Shown in pieces: positions 1 through 9,390 of a stretch of 64,000 nt of DNA. The notes beneath the pieces are model-generated. The model ran no database searches and had not been told where the DNA came from. It saw only the letters and a list, made by a program, of their open reading frames with translations. The stretch's first letter is position 1. Every line of letters begins with the position of its first letter. The DNA comes from an uncultured Clostridia bacterium. Lineage in GTDB: Bacteria; Bacillota; Clostridia; TANB77; CAG-508. The stretch is from NCBI GenBank assembly GCA_947627595.1, contig CANQWQ010000001.1, positions 1 to 64,000 of the forward strand. The letters are read 5' to 3'. Both the position numbers and the translations under genes were made by a program.

Positions 1-103
1 CTATTTTTTCTAATTTTGGAACTTCCATAACAGAAGAATAGTTAAATTTTTTCATTAGCGCTGGAACAATCTCTTTTACATATTGTTCTTTAAGTACTTC
101 CAT
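1..103 (-). CDS. rplE: 50S ribosomal protein L5, N-terminal fragment (cut by window edge)
   Basis: The first 34 codons read [20 protein letters not shown] and onward, the typical amino end of ribosomal protein L5, which binds 5S rRNA in the central protuberance. The gene runs off the left edge of the window. It lies directly after rplX, which is the standard S10/spc operon order. An AAGGAG-type ribosome binding site precedes the ATG. The identity rests on the N-terminal pattern and gene order. Confidence 0.9.
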   Translation of the reverse strand, partial: MEVLKEQYVKEIVPALMKKFNYSSVMEVPKLEKI

Positions 104-131
104 GTTAATTATGGTTCTCCTTTCTTAAAAT

Positions 132-440
132 CTATTTTATTTTTGCACCGCATTTTTTACATACACGAACTTTTTCTTCTTTTTCAAATGTGTATCCAAC
201 TTTAACTGCTTTTTTGCATTTTGGGCATACAACATTTACTTTGCTACTATAAATAGCACATTCAGCTGGAATAATTCCGCCTTGTTCACCTTGTTTTCTA
301 GGTTTAACATGTTTTTTTCTAACATTGATACCTTTAACAATTATTTTATCTTTTTTAGGAATAACTTCAAGAACTTCTCCTCTTTTTCCTCTATCATTTC
401 CAGATAAAACTTCTACAGTATCACCTTTTTTTATTTTCAT
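132..440 (-). CDS. rplX: 50S ribosomal protein L24
   Basis: Ribosomal protein uL24, an assembly-initiating protein of the large subunit. It has the N-terminal KOW motif (KKGDTVEVLSGNDRGKRGEV) and a C-terminal zinc ribbon with two CxxC pairs. I chose the ATG at 440 (102 aa). The GTG nine bases upstream lies inside the Shine-Dalgarno stretch AAAAGGGGTG, which is well spaced for the ATG. It follows rplN across an unusually long gap filled by a large palindrome. Confidence 0.96.
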   Translation of the reverse strand: MKIKKGDTVEVLSGNDRGKRGEVLEVIPKKDKIIVKGINVRKKHVKPRKQGEQGGIIPAECAIYSSKVNVVCPKCKKAVKVGYTFEKEEKVRVCKKCGAKIK

Positions 441-484
441 TATTTTCACCCCTTTTTAATGAGTTTTTATTTATAATTTTATTT

Positions 485-607
485 GCTTTGATTAGAAGCG
501 AGTATTACAAGGCGCATGAGTTAATTATTCGATGAGACGTACAAGCTGTACGTTGATTCGAAAATTAACGAAATGCAACACAGTAAGACGACGCTTATAA
601 TCGAAGC
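485..607 (-). repeat. Long imperfect palindrome between rplN and rplX
   Basis: This 123-base segment folds back on itself along nearly its whole length. The outer arms are gctttgattagaagcg and its near-complement cgcttataatcgaagc. The middle pairs gtattac with gtaagac and gttaatta with aattaac. The tip is acgtaca-agc-tgtacgt. It starts one base after the rplN stop codon and lies inside the operon, where such genes are usually separated by a few tens of bases. It lacks a U-run, so it is not a simple terminator. It could be a miniature repeat insertion or an RNase III processing hairpin. Confidence 0.75.
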
Positions 608-608
608 T

Positions 609-977
609 TTATAGTACTTCTGGAGCTAAAGACAAGATTTTCATATAATTTTTCTCTCTTAACTCTCTAGCAACTGGTCCAAATATACGAGTTCCTCTTG
701 GTGTTCCATCTTCACGAATGATAACAGCAGCATTTTCATCAAATTTTACATAAGAACCATCAGCACGTCTAGCACCTTTTTTAGTTCTTACAACAACTGC
801 TCTAACAACTTCACCTTTTTTAACAACTCCACCTGGTGTTGCGTCTTTAACAGAAGCCATTATTACATCGCCTATTTCAGCGTATTTTCTATATGATCCA
901 CCTAAGCATCTAATACACATGATTTCTTTTGCACCTGTATTATCAGCAACTTTTAATCTTGTTTGTTGTTGTACCAT
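609..977 (-). CDS. rplN: 50S ribosomal protein L14
   Basis: Ribosomal protein uL14 (122 aa, the normal length), which sits at the subunit interface of the 50S. The N-terminus [27 protein letters not shown] and the central [14 protein letters not shown] are characteristic. An AGGAGG-like site precedes the ATG. It is the third-last gene of the operon in this window and is followed by a 123-base palindrome. Confidence 0.98.
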   Translation of the reverse strand: MVQQQTRLKVADNTGAKEIMCIRCLGGSYRKYAEIGDVIMASVKDATPGGVVKKGEVVRAVVVRTKKGARRADGSYVKFDENAAVIIREDGTPRGTRIFGPVARELREKNYMKILSLAPEVL

Positions 978-1019
978 TTAGCCATTCCTCCTATTTTCAA
1001 ATTTTATTTCAAAAAATTT

Positions 1020-1286
1020 TTATTTTATAACTGCTTTTTCAACTATTTCAACAAGTCTCCATCTTTTATCTTTAGATAATGGTCTTGTTTCCATAACTTT
1101 AACAGTATCTCCTACTTTACAGCTATTTTCTTCATCATGAGCTTTTAATTTATATGTTCTTTTAACTGTTTTCTTATAAATAGGATGTTTTACTCTTGTT
1201 TCAACGGCTACAACTATTGTTTTATCCATTTTGTCAGATACTACAGTTCCAACCATTGTCTTACGAAGATTTCTTTCTTCTGCCAT
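1020..1286 (-). CDS. rpsQ: 30S ribosomal protein S17
   Basis: Ribosomal protein uS17 (88 aa), a primary 16S rRNA-binding OB-fold protein. The family pattern [17 protein letters not shown], then HPIYKK, is clear near the N-terminus. [20 protein letters not shown] follows in the C-terminal half. Gene order (after rpmC, before rplN) matches the canonical operon. A good AGGAGG site precedes the ATG. Confidence 0.98.
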   Translation of the reverse strand: MAEERNLRKTMVGTVVSDKMDKTIVVAVETRVKHPIYKKTVKRTYKLKAHDEENSCKVGDTVKVMETRPLSKDKRWRLVEIVEKAVIK

Positions 1287-1312
1287 GAGTCAAATTCCTC
1301 CTTTAATAAATA

Positions 1313-1528
1313 CTATTTATCAGCCAACTCACGTTGTCTTAAAATTGTTTTTGCTCTTGCAATATTTTTCTTAACTTCTCTCACCTTTATCATATTATCA
1401 GTTCCACCAGTAACTCCGTTAAATCTTAATTTAAAAAGTTCTGATTTCAACTCTACTAATTCTTTCTCTAAATCAGGTGAAGACATCTCGTTTAATCTTT
1501 TACTATTCTTCAACTTGACCACCACCAT
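1313..1528 (-). CDS. rpmC: 50S ribosomal protein L29
   Basis: Ribosomal protein uL29, a small two-helix protein near the peptide exit tunnel. The core [19 protein letters not shown] and the later [18 protein letters not shown] are typical. The reading frame begins inside the 3' end of rplP, an overlap of about 26 bases. Several starts are possible: ATG at 1528, GTG codons just after it, or the in-frame ATG at 1486. The last would be short for the family. Confidence 0.93.
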   Translation of the reverse strand: MVVVKLKNSKRLNEMSSPDLEKELVELKSELFKLRFNGVTGGTDNMIKVREVKKNIARAKTILRQRELADK

Positions 1529-1943
1529 TCTCAGATTCTCTTTTTACAAATTTTGCTTGAACTGGTAACTTTTGAGCAGCTAATCTCATTGCTTCTTTAG
1601 CAACATCTTCTGTTACACCTTCAATTTCAAACATAACTCTTCCTGGTTTAACAACGGCAACCCAGTATTCTGGAGCACCTTTACCTTTACCCATACGAGT
1701 TTCAGCTGGTTTTTTAGTGATTGGTTTGTCTGGAAAGATTTTAATCCAAACTTTACCACCTCTTTTGATAAATCTAGTCATTGCAACTCTGGCTGCTTCA
1801 ATTTGGTTTGATTTGATCCAACCAGCAGTAGTAGCTTGAAGACCATATTCGCCTTCATTTACTTTATTACCACGAGTAGCATATCCTCTATTTCTACCTT
1901 TTTGCATTTTTCTATATTTTGTTCTTTTTGGCATTACTGGCAT
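1503..1943 (-). CDS. rplP: 50S ribosomal protein L16
   Basis: Ribosomal protein uL16 (146 aa), which contacts tRNA in the A and P sites and is added late in 50S assembly. The start [20 protein letters not shown] and the later [18 protein letters not shown] are diagnostic. Its ATG overlaps the rpsC stop by one base (TAATG), which suggests translational coupling. Its 3' end overlaps rpmC. Confidence 0.97.
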   Translation of the reverse strand: MPVMPKRTKYRKMQKGRNRGYATRGNKVNEGEYGLQATTAGWIKSNQIEAARVAMTRFIKRGGKVWIKIFPDKPITKKPAETRMGKGKGAPEYWVAVVKPGRVMFEIEGVTEDVAKEAMRLAAQKLPVQAKFVKRESENGGGQVEE

Positions 1944-2602
1944 TATTCGTTACCTCCTTTTGCTTCTTTTTTGCTAGGTAACACTTCACCTTTATAAATC
2001 CAAACTTTAACACCAACTTTACCATAAGTTGTATCAGCTTCATAGAAACCATAATCTATATCAGCTCTTATAGTTTGTAATGGAATAGTTCCATCTTTAT
2101 AAAATTCTGTTCTAGCCATATCTGCTCCACCAAGACGTCCTGATACAGCAGTTTTAATTCCAAGAGCTCCAGCTTTCATAGCTTTTTGCATACATTGTTT
2201 CATAGCTTTTCTAAATGAAACTCTCTTCTCTAATTGTCCTGCAATATTTTCAGCAACTAATTGTGCATCAATATCAGCATTTTTAATTTCAACTATATTT
2301 AAGTTTACTTTTTTATTAATCATTTTTTCTAAGTCAACTCTTAATGTTTCAGCATAATTTCCACCTTTTCCAATAACAAGGCCTGGTTTTGCTGTGTAAA
2401 CATTAATTTTGACAAATTTTGCAGTTCTTTCTATTTCAATTTTTGCAATACCGCTTGCAAATAATTTTGATTTTACATATTTACGGATTTTATAGTCTTC
2501 TACTAGATAATCGCTGAAATTTTTGCTATTTGCGTACCATTTTGAATCCCAATCTCTAATAACGCCAACTCTTAATCCGTTTGGATGTACTTTTTGTCCC
2601 AC
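1943..2602 (-). CDS. rpsC: 30S ribosomal protein S3
   Basis: Ribosomal protein uS3 (219 aa), at the mRNA entry site with helicase function. It begins [22 protein letters not shown] and contains the KH-domain motif GLVIGKGG. The C-terminal domain has [12 protein letters not shown]. The stop is shared by one base with the rplP start. Confidence 0.98.
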   Translation of the reverse strand: MGQKVHPNGLRVGVIRDWDSKWYANSKNFSDYLVEDYKIRKYVKSKLFASGIAKIEIERTAKFVKINVYTAKPGLVIGKGGNYAETLRVDLEKMINKKVNLNIVEIKNADIDAQLVAENIAGQLEKRVSFRKAMKQCMQKAMKAGALGIKTAVSGRLGGADMARTEFYKDGTIPLQTIRADIDYGFYEADTTYGKVGVKVWIYKGEVLPSKKEAKGGNE

Positions 2603-2627
2603 TTTGAAATCCTCCTTCTAAATTTTA

Positions 2628-3002
2628 CTATTTAGCTTCTCTTAAAACTATAGTAATATGACTTGTTCTTTTTCTAATTCTAACAGCGCTTCCTTTAGCA
2701 GCTGGTCTAATTCTTTTTAATGTTGGTCCTTGATTTGCATAAATCTCAGAAACAACAAGGTTTTTTCTATTCATAAAGTGATTGTTTTCAGCGTTTGCAA
2801 TAGCAGATTTTAATAATTTCTCTAAAATTTCGCTTGATGCTTTAGGTGCAAATTTTACTATTGCTAAAGCTTCTTCAGCACTCTTTCCTCTTAATAAATC
2901 TGCTACAATTTTAACTTTTCTAGCTGAAATTCTGGCATATTTAAGAGTTGCTCTTGCTTCTGGTACTTTAACCTTTTCTTCCACTTTTATGTCCTCCTTC
3001 AT
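2628..3002 (-). CDS. rplV: 50S ribosomal protein L22
   Basis: Ribosomal protein uL22 (124 aa), which lines the nascent-chain tunnel. It shows [22 protein letters not shown], the AIANAENN segment and the terminal hairpin with [15 protein letters not shown]. It has a short charged N-terminal extension before the conserved core. It is preceded by rpsS with a small gap and a GGAGG-type site. Confidence 0.97.
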   Translation of the reverse strand: MKEDIKVEEKVKVPEARATLKYARISARKVKIVADLLRGKSAEEALAIVKFAPKASSEILEKLLKSAIANAENNHFMNRKNLVVSEIYANQGPTLKRIRPAAKGSAVRIRKRTSHITIVLREAK

Positions 3003-3023
3003 TTATTTATCATTATTGCTATT

Positions 3024-3296
3024 TTATTTTGTAGTTTTATCTCCTGAATGTCCTTTGAATGTTCTAGTTGGAGCAAATTCTCCTAACTTATGTCCGATCA
3101 TTTCTTCTGTAATATATACAGGAACATGTTTTCTTCCATCATGAACAGCTATTGTATGTCCAACAAATTGTGGATATATTGTAGATGCTCTTGACCAAGT
3201 TTTTAAAACTTCTTTTTTGCCTGATTCATTCATAGCTTCGATCTTTTTCAATAACTTTGGAGCTACGAATGGTTTCTTTTTACTGCTTCTTGACAT
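3024..3296 (-). CDS. rpsS: 30S ribosomal protein S19
   Basis: Ribosomal protein uS19 (90 aa), in the head of the small subunit. It has [19 protein letters not shown] at the start, [21 protein letters not shown] in the middle and [16 protein letters not shown] near the end, all strongly conserved. It is the normal neighbour of rplB and rplV. Confidence 0.98.
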   Translation of the reverse strand: MSRSSKKKPFVAPKLLKKIEAMNESGKKEVLKTWSRASTIYPQFVGHTIAVHDGRKHVPVYITEEMIGHKLGEFAPTRTFKGHSGDKTTK

Positions 3297-3318
3297 TACC
3301 GTTTACCTCCTAATTATT

Positions 3319-4146
3319 TTATTTTCTTCTCTTAACTATAAATTTATTTGATTGTTTTTTCTTATTTCTTGTCTTATATCCAAGAGCTGGTTTGCCCCAA
3401 GGTGTCATTGGTCCAGAATGTCCAACAGGTGCTTTACCTTCACCACCACCATGTGGGTGATCATTAGGGTTCATAGCAGAACCTCTAACTGTAGGTCTAA
3501 TTCCCATATGTCTTTTTCTACCAGCTTTACCTAATTTAATATTTTCATGATCAGAGTTACCTATTGTTCCGATTGTAGCTCTACATCTGATAGATATTAA
3601 TCTCATTTCTCCTGATGGAAGTCTAACGTGAGCATAATTTCCTTCTTTAGCCATTAATTGAGCTTCTTGACCGGCTGATCTTACTAATTTTCCACCTTGT
3701 CCTGGGTTTAACTCAATATTATGAATTAAAGTACCAACTGGAATATTAGCGATTGGTAAACAGTTACCGACTTTAATATCAGCGTTTTCTCCAGAAATAA
3801 CTTTATCTCCATCTGTTAATCCACTTGGAGCTAAGATGTAACTTAATGTTCCATCTTCATATTTTATTAATGCGATATTTGCGCTTCTGTTTGGATCATA
3901 TTCGATACCGATAACTTCAGCTTCCATATCATCTTTTTGTCTTTTAAAATCAATAATTCTATATTTTTGTCTGTTTCCTCCACCTTGATGTCTAACTGTT
4001 ATTCTACCATAAGAATTTCTTCCTGCATTTTTTCTTTTCTTTGTTAATAAAGATTTTTCAGGAGTTTTCTTTGTGATTTCTTCAAAAGTAGAACCAGTCA
4101 TATTTCTTCTAGATGGTGTATATGGTCTGTATGTCTTAATTCCCAT
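3319..4146 (-). CDS. rplB: 50S ribosomal protein L2
   Basis: Ribosomal protein uL2 (275 aa), essential for subunit association and peptidyl transferase integrity. It begins [21 protein letters not shown]. It contains [18 protein letters not shown] and the highly conserved [15 protein letters not shown], including the key histidine region near residue 229. Length and position in the operon are standard. Confidence 0.99.
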   Translation of the reverse strand: MGIKTYRPYTPSRRNMTGSTFEEITKKTPEKSLLTKKRKNAGRNSYGRITVRHQGGGNRQKYRIIDFKRQKDDMEAEVIGIEYDPNRSANIALIKYEDGTLSYILAPSGLTDGDKVISGENADIKVGNCLPIANIPVGTLIHNIELNPGQGGKLVRSAGQEAQLMAKEGNYAHVRLPSGEMRLISIRCRATIGTIGNSDHENIKLGKAGRKRHMGIRPTVRGSAMNPNDHPHGGGEGKAPVGHSGPMTPWGKPALGYKTRNKKKQSNKFIVKRRK

Positions 4147-4203
4147 TTTAATTATTCTCCTTTATATTTTATTATCCGAGTTTTTTCTCGATATTTTCAA
4201 AGA

Positions 4204-4551
4204 CTAAACTGAAAATCCTTCAATTGTATCTTTGTATGTTTTCTTAGAAGCTTTAGCTTCTTTTCCACCTTTTGTTAAATAAGTTTTTTGAGATGCATTA
4301 GTATCTATTGTAACTATTGCTTTTTTCCAGTCAGAAGTTTTTCCAGTGTGAACACCAACTCTTCTTTCTTTACCTTTTACAGAAATAGTATTTACATTTA
4401 ATACTTTAACTTCAAATAACTTTTCAACTGCATTTTTAATATCAATTTTTGTTGCTTTTTTATTAACACGGAATGTGTATTTTCCTTCGGCAATTCTTTC
4501 GCTAGCTTCCTCAGTAATTATTGGAGCTACTATAATATCTTCTGCTACCAT
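4204..4551 (-). CDS. rplW: 50S ribosomal protein L23
   Basis: Ribosomal protein uL23 (115 aa), the docking site for trigger factor and SRP at the tunnel exit. It shows IIVAPIITEEASERIAEGKYTFRV and KTSDWKKAIVTI. A tail of about 20 residues extends past the family core. Its ATG overlaps the rplD stop by one base (TAATG). Confidence 0.96.
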   Translation of the reverse strand: MVAEDIIVAPIITEEASERIAEGKYTFRVNKKATKIDIKNAVEKLFEVKVLNVNTISVKGKERRVGVHTGKTSDWKKAIVTIDTNASQKTYLTKGGKEAKASKKTYKDTIEGFSV

Positions 4552-5174
4552 TATGCATACACCTCCTCTAATTTCTTAACAGTATCAACTGTTAAAACTA
4601 AATTTTTGTATTTTAATAAATCAAATACATTAATTGTAGTAACTGAAATTGTTCTAACATTTTCAATGTTTCTAGCTGATTTTTGTAATATTTCATCTCT
4701 TTCTGGAACCATTATTAATGTTTTTCCTTCAACTTTTAAGTTGTTTAATGTGTTTACTACTTGTTTTGTTTTGATTTCTTTAAAATCGAATTTATCAACT
4801 ACTGTTAATGAATTCTCTAATACTTTAGAACTTAATAAACTTCTAATAGCTAATTGTTTTTCTTTCTTATTAACTCTATATTTATAAGAACGAGGTTTTG
4901 GTCCTAAAGCGATACCACCTTTAATCCATTGTGGTGCTCTGATTGAACCTTGTCTAGCACGGCCTGTTTCTTTTTGTCTCCAAGGTTTTTTACCACCGCC
5001 TCTAACTTCAGCTCTTGTTTTTGTACTTTGTGTTCCTTGTCTTTGATTAGCTAAATAATTAACTAATACACTATGAACAACTGCTTCATTTGGTTTTATT
5101 CCAAATACTTCTTCTTTTAATTGCATTGATTTTAATTTTTTTCCATCAACGTCATATACATCTATTTTAGGCAT
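4551..5174 (-). CDS. rplD: 50S ribosomal protein L4
   Basis: Ribosomal protein uL4 (207 aa). In several bacteria L4 also represses its own operon through the S10 leader; that is family knowledge and not shown here. The conserved loop GGGKKPWRQKETGRARQGSIRAPQW is present, with the ends shortened here to family features. The stop overlaps rplW by one base, indicating tight coupling. Confidence 0.97.
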   Translation of the reverse strand: MPKIDVYDVDGKKLKSMQLKEEVFGIKPNEAVVHSVLVNYLANQRQGTQSTKTRAEVRGGGKKPWRQKETGRARQGSIRAPQWIKGGIALGPKPRSYKYRVNKKEKQLAIRSLLSSKVLENSLTVVDKFDFKEIKTKQVVNTLNNLKVEGKTLIMVPERDEILQKSARNIENVRTISVTTINVFDLLKYKNLVLTVDTVKKLEEVYA

Positions 5175-5194
5175 TTCTAAAGTCTCCTCCTTTC

Positions 5195-5827
5195 CTAGTT
5201 AATAGCCTTAACGCTATTTCTTATTTTTAATATTGAACCTTTATTTCCTGGTACACTACCTTTAACTAAGATAACGTTTTTATCTAAATCAACTGCTACA
5301 ACTTTTAAATTTTGGATTGTAACTGTTTCTACACCCATATGTCCTGGTAAGTTTTTACCTTTAAATACTCTACCTGGTGTAGAAGTAGATCCCATTGAAC
5401 CTGGTCTTCTGTGATACATAGAACCATGTCCCATAGGTCCTCTTGATTGTCCATGACGTTTAATAACACCTTGGAAACCATGTCCTTTAGATGTACCTTG
5501 AATATCAACAACATCTCCAGCTGCAAATGTATCAACTTTAACTACATCTCCAACTTTGATATCTGCTGTATCTTCAGTTCTAAATTCTCTTAAATGTTTT
5601 TGTGTAGTAACACTAGCTTTTTTAAAGTGTCCCATTTCTGGTTTATTTAGTTTATGTTCTTTAACTTCGCCAAATCCTAATTGAACAGCATTATAACCAT
5701 CTGTTTCAGTAGTTTTAACTTGAACTACATTACAAGGACCAGCTTCTATAACTGTAACTGGAACAACTAAACCTTTTTCATCAAATATTTGAGTCATTCC
5801 AACTTTCTTTCCTATAATTGCTTTCAT
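5195..5827 (-). CDS. rplC: 50S ribosomal protein L3
   Basis: Ribosomal protein uL3 (210 aa), an early assembly protein near the peptidyl transferase centre. It begins [19 protein letters not shown]. The signature [16 protein letters not shown] lies at about residues 120-135, followed by [20 protein letters not shown]. It is the second gene of the operon. Confidence 0.98.
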   Translation of the reverse strand: MKAIIGKKVGMTQIFDEKGLVVPVTVIEAGPCNVVQVKTTETDGYNAVQLGFGEVKEHKLNKPEMGHFKKASVTTQKHLREFRTEDTADIKVGDVVKVDTFAAGDVVDIQGTSKGHGFQGVIKRHGQSRGPMGHGSMYHRRPGSMGSTSTPGRVFKGKNLPGHMGVETVTIQNLKVVAVDLDKNVILVKGSVPGNKGSILKIRNSVKAIN

Positions 5828-5899
5828 TATTTTTCTTTCTCTCCTTTACTATTGGCTTCCTTATTATATAAGGTAGCTTGGTTTTAATTGATTTCTCAA

Positions 5900-6229
5900 C
5901 TATAATTTAATTTCAATATCAACACCAGCTGGTAACTCTAATTTCATTAAGCTATCAGTTGTTTTTTGTGTTGGATAAAGAATATCGATAACTCTTTTAT
6001 GTGTTCTCATTTCAAATTGTTCTCTAGAATCTTTGTCTTTGTGTGGAGAACGTAATATTGTTACGATTTCTTTTTCTGTAGGTAATGGAATAGGACCTGA
6101 AACTTTAGCTCCTGTTTTCTTAGCAGTATCTACTATTTTTTCAGCAGACTGTTCAAGAACAACATGATCATAAGCCTTTAATCTTATTCTAATTTTGCCA
6201 TTTCCTACTACTGTTTTTGATGTTGCCAT
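5900..6229 (-). CDS. rpsJ: 30S ribosomal protein S10
   Basis: Ribosomal protein uS10 (109 aa), also the NusE antitermination partner. It contains [41 protein letters not shown] and the C-terminal [11 protein letters not shown]. It is the first gene of the operon, behind a leader of about 280 bases. The N-terminus is a few residues longer than usual; a later GTG start would give the standard length. Confidence 0.97.
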   Translation of the reverse strand: MATSKTVVGNGKIRIRLKAYDHVVLEQSAEKIVDTAKKTGAKVSGPIPLPTEKEIVTILRSPHKDKDSREQFEMRTHKRVIDILYPTQKTTDSLMKLELPAGVDIEIKL

Positions 6230-6512
6230 TTTTTATTCCTCCTTAATTTATATTGTTATGGCAAACAATAAGTTGTTAACGTTTCCTAGTGTTTCATATA
6301 ACACCATTATAAAATCCAAGATCTTCTTTAGTATTTTGAAGGTTTTTAATACCCCCGTAATAATATTAAAGTTTTCCTGGATAAATTTAATTATCAAGTT
6401 AATCAAACTTATCGCCCGGTCTAAGCCAAGACATACTCCATAGAAGTTCCCTCCATCCCTTATATTTCAAAGGTTGTAGCCACATTCTACTTCATCGCTT
6501 TATCTTACGCAA
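6230..6512 (-). promoter_or_regulatory. Untranslated leader of the S10 operon
   Basis: About 280 transcribed bases separate the promoter from rpsJ. S10-operon leaders in other bacteria carry autoregulatory RNA (L4 or other proteins), so a regulatory RNA is expected here. I could not match a known fold. The leader contains a six-codon mini-ORF at 6441-6421 (MEYVLA) with GGAGGG seven bases upstream of its ATG, which could be a leader peptide or chance. There is no obvious terminator hairpin with a U-run. Confidence 0.55.
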
Positions 6513-6517
6513 GTCCT

Positions 6518-6546
6518 ATTATACTACGGAAATAAGCACATGTCAA
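6518..6546 (-). promoter_or_regulatory. Consensus sigma-A promoter of the S10 operon
   Basis: On the minus strand there is a perfect -35 TTGACA (6546-6541), a 17-base spacer and a perfect -10 TATAAT (6523-6518). It fits very strong expression of the ribosomal-protein operon. Transcription should begin near 6511. Confidence 0.9.
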
Positions 6547-6583
6547 TACTTTTTTACAAATATTTTACAAGTATATTTTTTTA

Positions 6584-7309
6584 TTATTTCACTTTTTCAG
6601 AAGAGTGCTTTTTATCTTCTTTATTAGGATTTATTCTTGCTTTAACTAATCTACTAAATTCTTTCGTCTTCTCAACATCTATAACGTATTTTTCATCAAA
6701 TGTTTTAACATGAATTTTTTCATATTCTTCTTTTGCTTTTTGATTTAAATCTTCGATAGCTTCCCTATTTTTAATAGTAATAACTCTATCATCTTCAGGC
6801 TTGTCTATATAGTGTCTAGCATATGGAATATCTGCAACTTTTAATTCTTCTAATGTTAAGTCGTCTCTTTCTTTAAGTCCTTCTCTTCTTTCGGAAAATT
6901 GTCTTTCGACATAATAAATCTTATTTAATCTTGGATATAGATCTTCATGTGTTGTAATTACCCAATCATCAATAACTATTATTTCTTTTCCTTGTGATTT
7001 CATAGTTTCAATTTGTTGATTTATTGGCTTTGCCACTAATTTGCTTCTAACTTTCATAAGAAGATTAAATAAAAATCTATTACTATAGAAAAGTTTTTTC
7101 ACTTTACCATTTAATTTAGGGTTTTTCTTGGTGTTTTCAGTTGTATTTCTTTTCTTTGGTTGCAAGAAAATTCTAAAATATTTTTTCTTTACTTCTGATA
7201 GCAAATCATCTACATGAATAATTCCAACATCATTATGATTTTGAGCAAAGAAATCTGTAAAAGTAGTTTTTCCTGCACCACTCTTTCCCATTACTCCAAC
7301 TAGTTTCAT
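6584..7309 (-). CDS. P-loop kinase, dephospho-CoA kinase-like
   Basis: A 241-aa protein with an N-terminal Walker A motif GKSGAGKTTF (residues 9-18) and an HVDDL motif near residue 32. The later ERR..GLKERDDLTLEEL resembles the lid and helix pattern of dephospho-CoA kinases. CoaE is normally about 200 aa with a simple core. This protein has an extra basic segment at about residues 45-100 and a long charged C-terminal tail. It may therefore be a divergent paralogue with another small-molecule substrate. It is transcribed alone from its own promoter behind a possible attenuator. Confidence 0.6.
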   Translation of the reverse strand: MKLVGVMGKSGAGKTTFTDFFAQNHNDVGIIHVDDLLSEVKKKYFRIFLQPKKRNTTENTKKNPKLNGKVKKLFYSNRFLFNLLMKVRSKLVAKPINQQIETMKSQGKEIIVIDDWVITTHEDLYPRLNKIYYVERQFSERREGLKERDDLTLEELKVADIPYARHYIDKPEDDRVITIKNREAIEDLNQKAKEEYEKIHVKTFDEKYVIDVEKTKEFSRLVKARINPNKEDKKHSSEKVK

Positions 7310-7328
7310 GACAATCCTTTCTAAAAAA

Positions 7329-7362
7329 TAGAAGAGTAATTAAAATAATTACTCTTCTTTTG
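7329..7362 (-). terminator. Terminator or attenuator upstream of the CoaE-like gene
   Basis: The stem AGAAGAGTAATT/AATTACTCTTCT with a short AT loop is followed on the minus strand by a T-run. It also works in the other orientation. It lies between the promoter at 7406-7433 and the start codon at 7309. It could therefore attenuate that gene rather than merely end asnB transcription. Confidence 0.8.
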
Positions 7363-7405
7363 TGCTTTTGTAAATCTCTTATTAATAAAAATTCACGCAA
7401 TTACT

Positions 7406-7433
7406 ATTATACTACGAAAATCTCATAAGTCAA
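7406..7433 (-). promoter_or_regulatory. Promoter for the CoaE-like gene
   Basis: The minus strand shows -35 TTGACT (7433-7428), a 16-base spacer and -10 TATAAT (7411-7406). It starts only a few bases after the asnB stop. The context CGTAGTATAAT is shared with the S10 promoter. Confidence 0.75.
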
Positions 7434-7446
7434 GGATTTCTTTACT

Positions 7447-9291
7447 TTAGACCATTATTTCTGGATTATAAATTTCTAGCCATTGCTCAACTTGAATTAA
7501 ATATGCCATAAGTTGAGGACCTGTCATAAGCTGGCCAAACCAAGGCCTTGCAAAAGCTTTCCCATCTGTTTCTAAAATTTCTTTAATATAAGTTTGATTT
7601 AATAAACTAGAAATTCTATTATTTTTATTTGACAATATTTTAGAAAGCTCTACTTTTACTTTTTCTAAATAATTTGGATTGTGTGTCTTAGGATATGGGC
7701 TTTTCTTTCTATAAATAATTTCTTGAGGTAAATATTTTTCAAAAGCTTTTCTCAAAATTCCCTTTTCTCTTCCTTTATAAGCTTTCATTTCCCACGGAAT
7801 ATTCCAAGCATATTCTACTATTCTATAATCGCAAAATGGAACTCTAACCTCTAGCCCATTTTGCATAGCCATTCTATCAGTTCTATCTAAAAGAGTCTGC
7901 ATAAACCAATTTGAAGTAAGGTGAATCATCTTTCTATGAAGTTTTGTCTCATTACTATCAGTGTCTAAAAATTCAACTTTTGATAAGCTTTTCTCATATT
8001 CTGTTTGAATATAATCTCTTAAATTTACTTTTTCTCCAATTCCTTCATTTAATATCTTTTGTCTTTCTTCTATTGCTAAAGACCAAGGAAATGTATTAGA
8101 AGTTAAACTATCTTCTCTAAAATACCAAGGATATCCGCCAAATATTTCATCAGAACATTCTCCAGAAAGTGCAACTTTATTAGTTTTAGAAATTCTTTCA
8201 AAGAATAACAAATATGATGAATCAACATCTGCCATTCCTGGGAAATCTCTTGCAATCATTGATTCTTTTAATCTGTCAAAAAGTTCTGGTGTATCTAAAA
8301 TTATCTTTTTGTGAGAAGTTCCAAATTTTTCTACCATTAAATTTATAAATTCAATATCTAAATTTGGTTGAAAATCATTTTTTACAAAGTTCTTTTCTTG
8401 ATCAACATAGTCAACTGAAAAAGTCTCTAACTTTCTTCCTTGTTCTTTATATTCCTCACTTGCAATCGCAGTTATTATACTTGAATCTAAGCCACCTGAC
8501 AATAAGCTACAAAGTGGAACATCTGACTGGAGCTGACGTTTAACAGAATCAATCATCAAATCTCTTATTTTATCGCAAGTTGTATCTAAATCATCACTAT
8601 GAAACTTTGGCTTTAGTTTCCAATATTCATTTTTATATAATATATCTCGATTTAAAATAATAAAATGAGCAGGCTCTAATTCATAAATATCTTTAAAAGG
8701 TGTCTTTCCTGGTGAATGTGCTGGACCTATCCCAAATAATTCACAAATTCCTGTATCATCTATTTGTGGTTTTACATCTGGATGTTTTAAAATTGCTTTA
8801 ATTTCTGAGGCAAAAATAAAATTTCCATTTTTAATTGTATAATAAAGTGGCTTAATTCCAAAATGGTCTCTAGCTAGAAATAGCTCCTTTTCTCTTTCAT
8901 TCCAAATTGCAAAAGCAAAGATTCCATTCAAATATTTTAAAACATCTTGACCGTAATAAACATAAGCCTTTAACAAAACTTCTGTATCAGAATGACCTGA
9001 AAACTCAAATCCTCTTCTAATCAAAATTTCTCTTAACTCATTACTATTGTATATTTGACCATTATACACTATTGTATATGTATTTCCGTTTTCTTTATAA
9101 GTCATAGGTTGTTTTCCATTTTCAATATCAACTATAGAAAGTCTTCTGTGGCCAAGATTTACATTGTGTTCCATATAAAAGCCACTTTCATCAGGTCCTC
9201 TTTTATCTAAACTATTATACATTTCTTTAATTAATTTTTCTTGTTCTTTAATATCTTTCTTAAAATTTACAATTCCTACAATTCCACACAT
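7447..9291 (-). CDS. asnB: Glutamine-hydrolysing asparagine synthetase
   Basis: Asparagine synthetase B, which makes asparagine from aspartate, ATP and glutamine in the cytosol. I place the start at 9291 (614 aa) and not at the ATG nine codons upstream. The class II glutaminase domain needs Cys2 exposed after Met removal, and this start gives MCGIVGIVNF. The glutaminase domain covers about residues 1-200 (RGPDESG, GHRRLSI, YNGQIYN). The synthetase domain has the PP-loop LLSGGLDSS and later GECSDEIFGGYPW. A GAGAGGAG site lies upstream with somewhat long spacing. Confidence 0.95.
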   Translation of the reverse strand: MCGIVGIVNFKKDIKEQEKLIKEMYNSLDKRGPDESGFYMEHNVNLGHRRLSIVDIENGKQPMTYKENGNTYTIVYNGQIYNSNELREILIRRGFEFSGHSDTEVLLKAYVYYGQDVLKYLNGIFAFAIWNEREKELFLARDHFGIKPLYYTIKNGNFIFASEIKAILKHPDVKPQIDDTGICELFGIGPAHSPGKTPFKDIYELEPAHFIILNRDILYKNEYWKLKPKFHSDDLDTTCDKIRDLMIDSVKRQLQSDVPLCSLLSGGLDSSIITAIASEEYKEQGRKLETFSVDYVDQEKNFVKNDFQPNLDIEFINLMVEKFGTSHKKIILDTPELFDRLKESMIARDFPGMADVDSSYLLFFERISKTNKVALSGECSDEIFGGYPWYFREDSLTSNTFPWSLAIEERQKILNEGIGEKVNLRDYIQTEYEKSLSKVEFLDTDSNETKLHRKMIHLTSNWFMQTLLDRTDRMAMQNGLEVRVPFCDYRIVEYAWNIPWEMKAYKGREKGILRKAFEKYLPQEIIYRKKSPYPKTHNPNYLEKVKVELSKILSNKNNRISSLLNQTYIKEILETDGKAFARPWFGQLMTGPQLMAYLIQVEQWLEIYNPEIMV

Positions 9292-9341
9292 ATAAAAATT
9301 TTTTCTCCTCTCAAACATTTTTATATATAATATGTAGGAAA

Positions 9342-9377
9342 CAAAAAAATGATACTCTAACGAGTATCATTTTTTAT
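9342..9377 (-). terminator. Rho-independent terminator after pyk
   Basis: The stem ATGATACTC/GAGTATCAT with loop GTTA is flanked by A- and T-runs, so it is functional in both directions. On the minus strand it ends the pyk transcript just before asnB. Confidence 0.85.
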
Positions 9378-9390
9378 AATTAGTAAATTA

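Noticed and set aside
132..449. GTG start for rplX at 449
   Set aside because: The GTG is part of the Shine-Dalgarno stretch for the ATG at 440.
9292..9318. Upstream ATG of asnB at 9318
   Set aside because: It would bury the catalytic Cys2 of the glutaminase domain.
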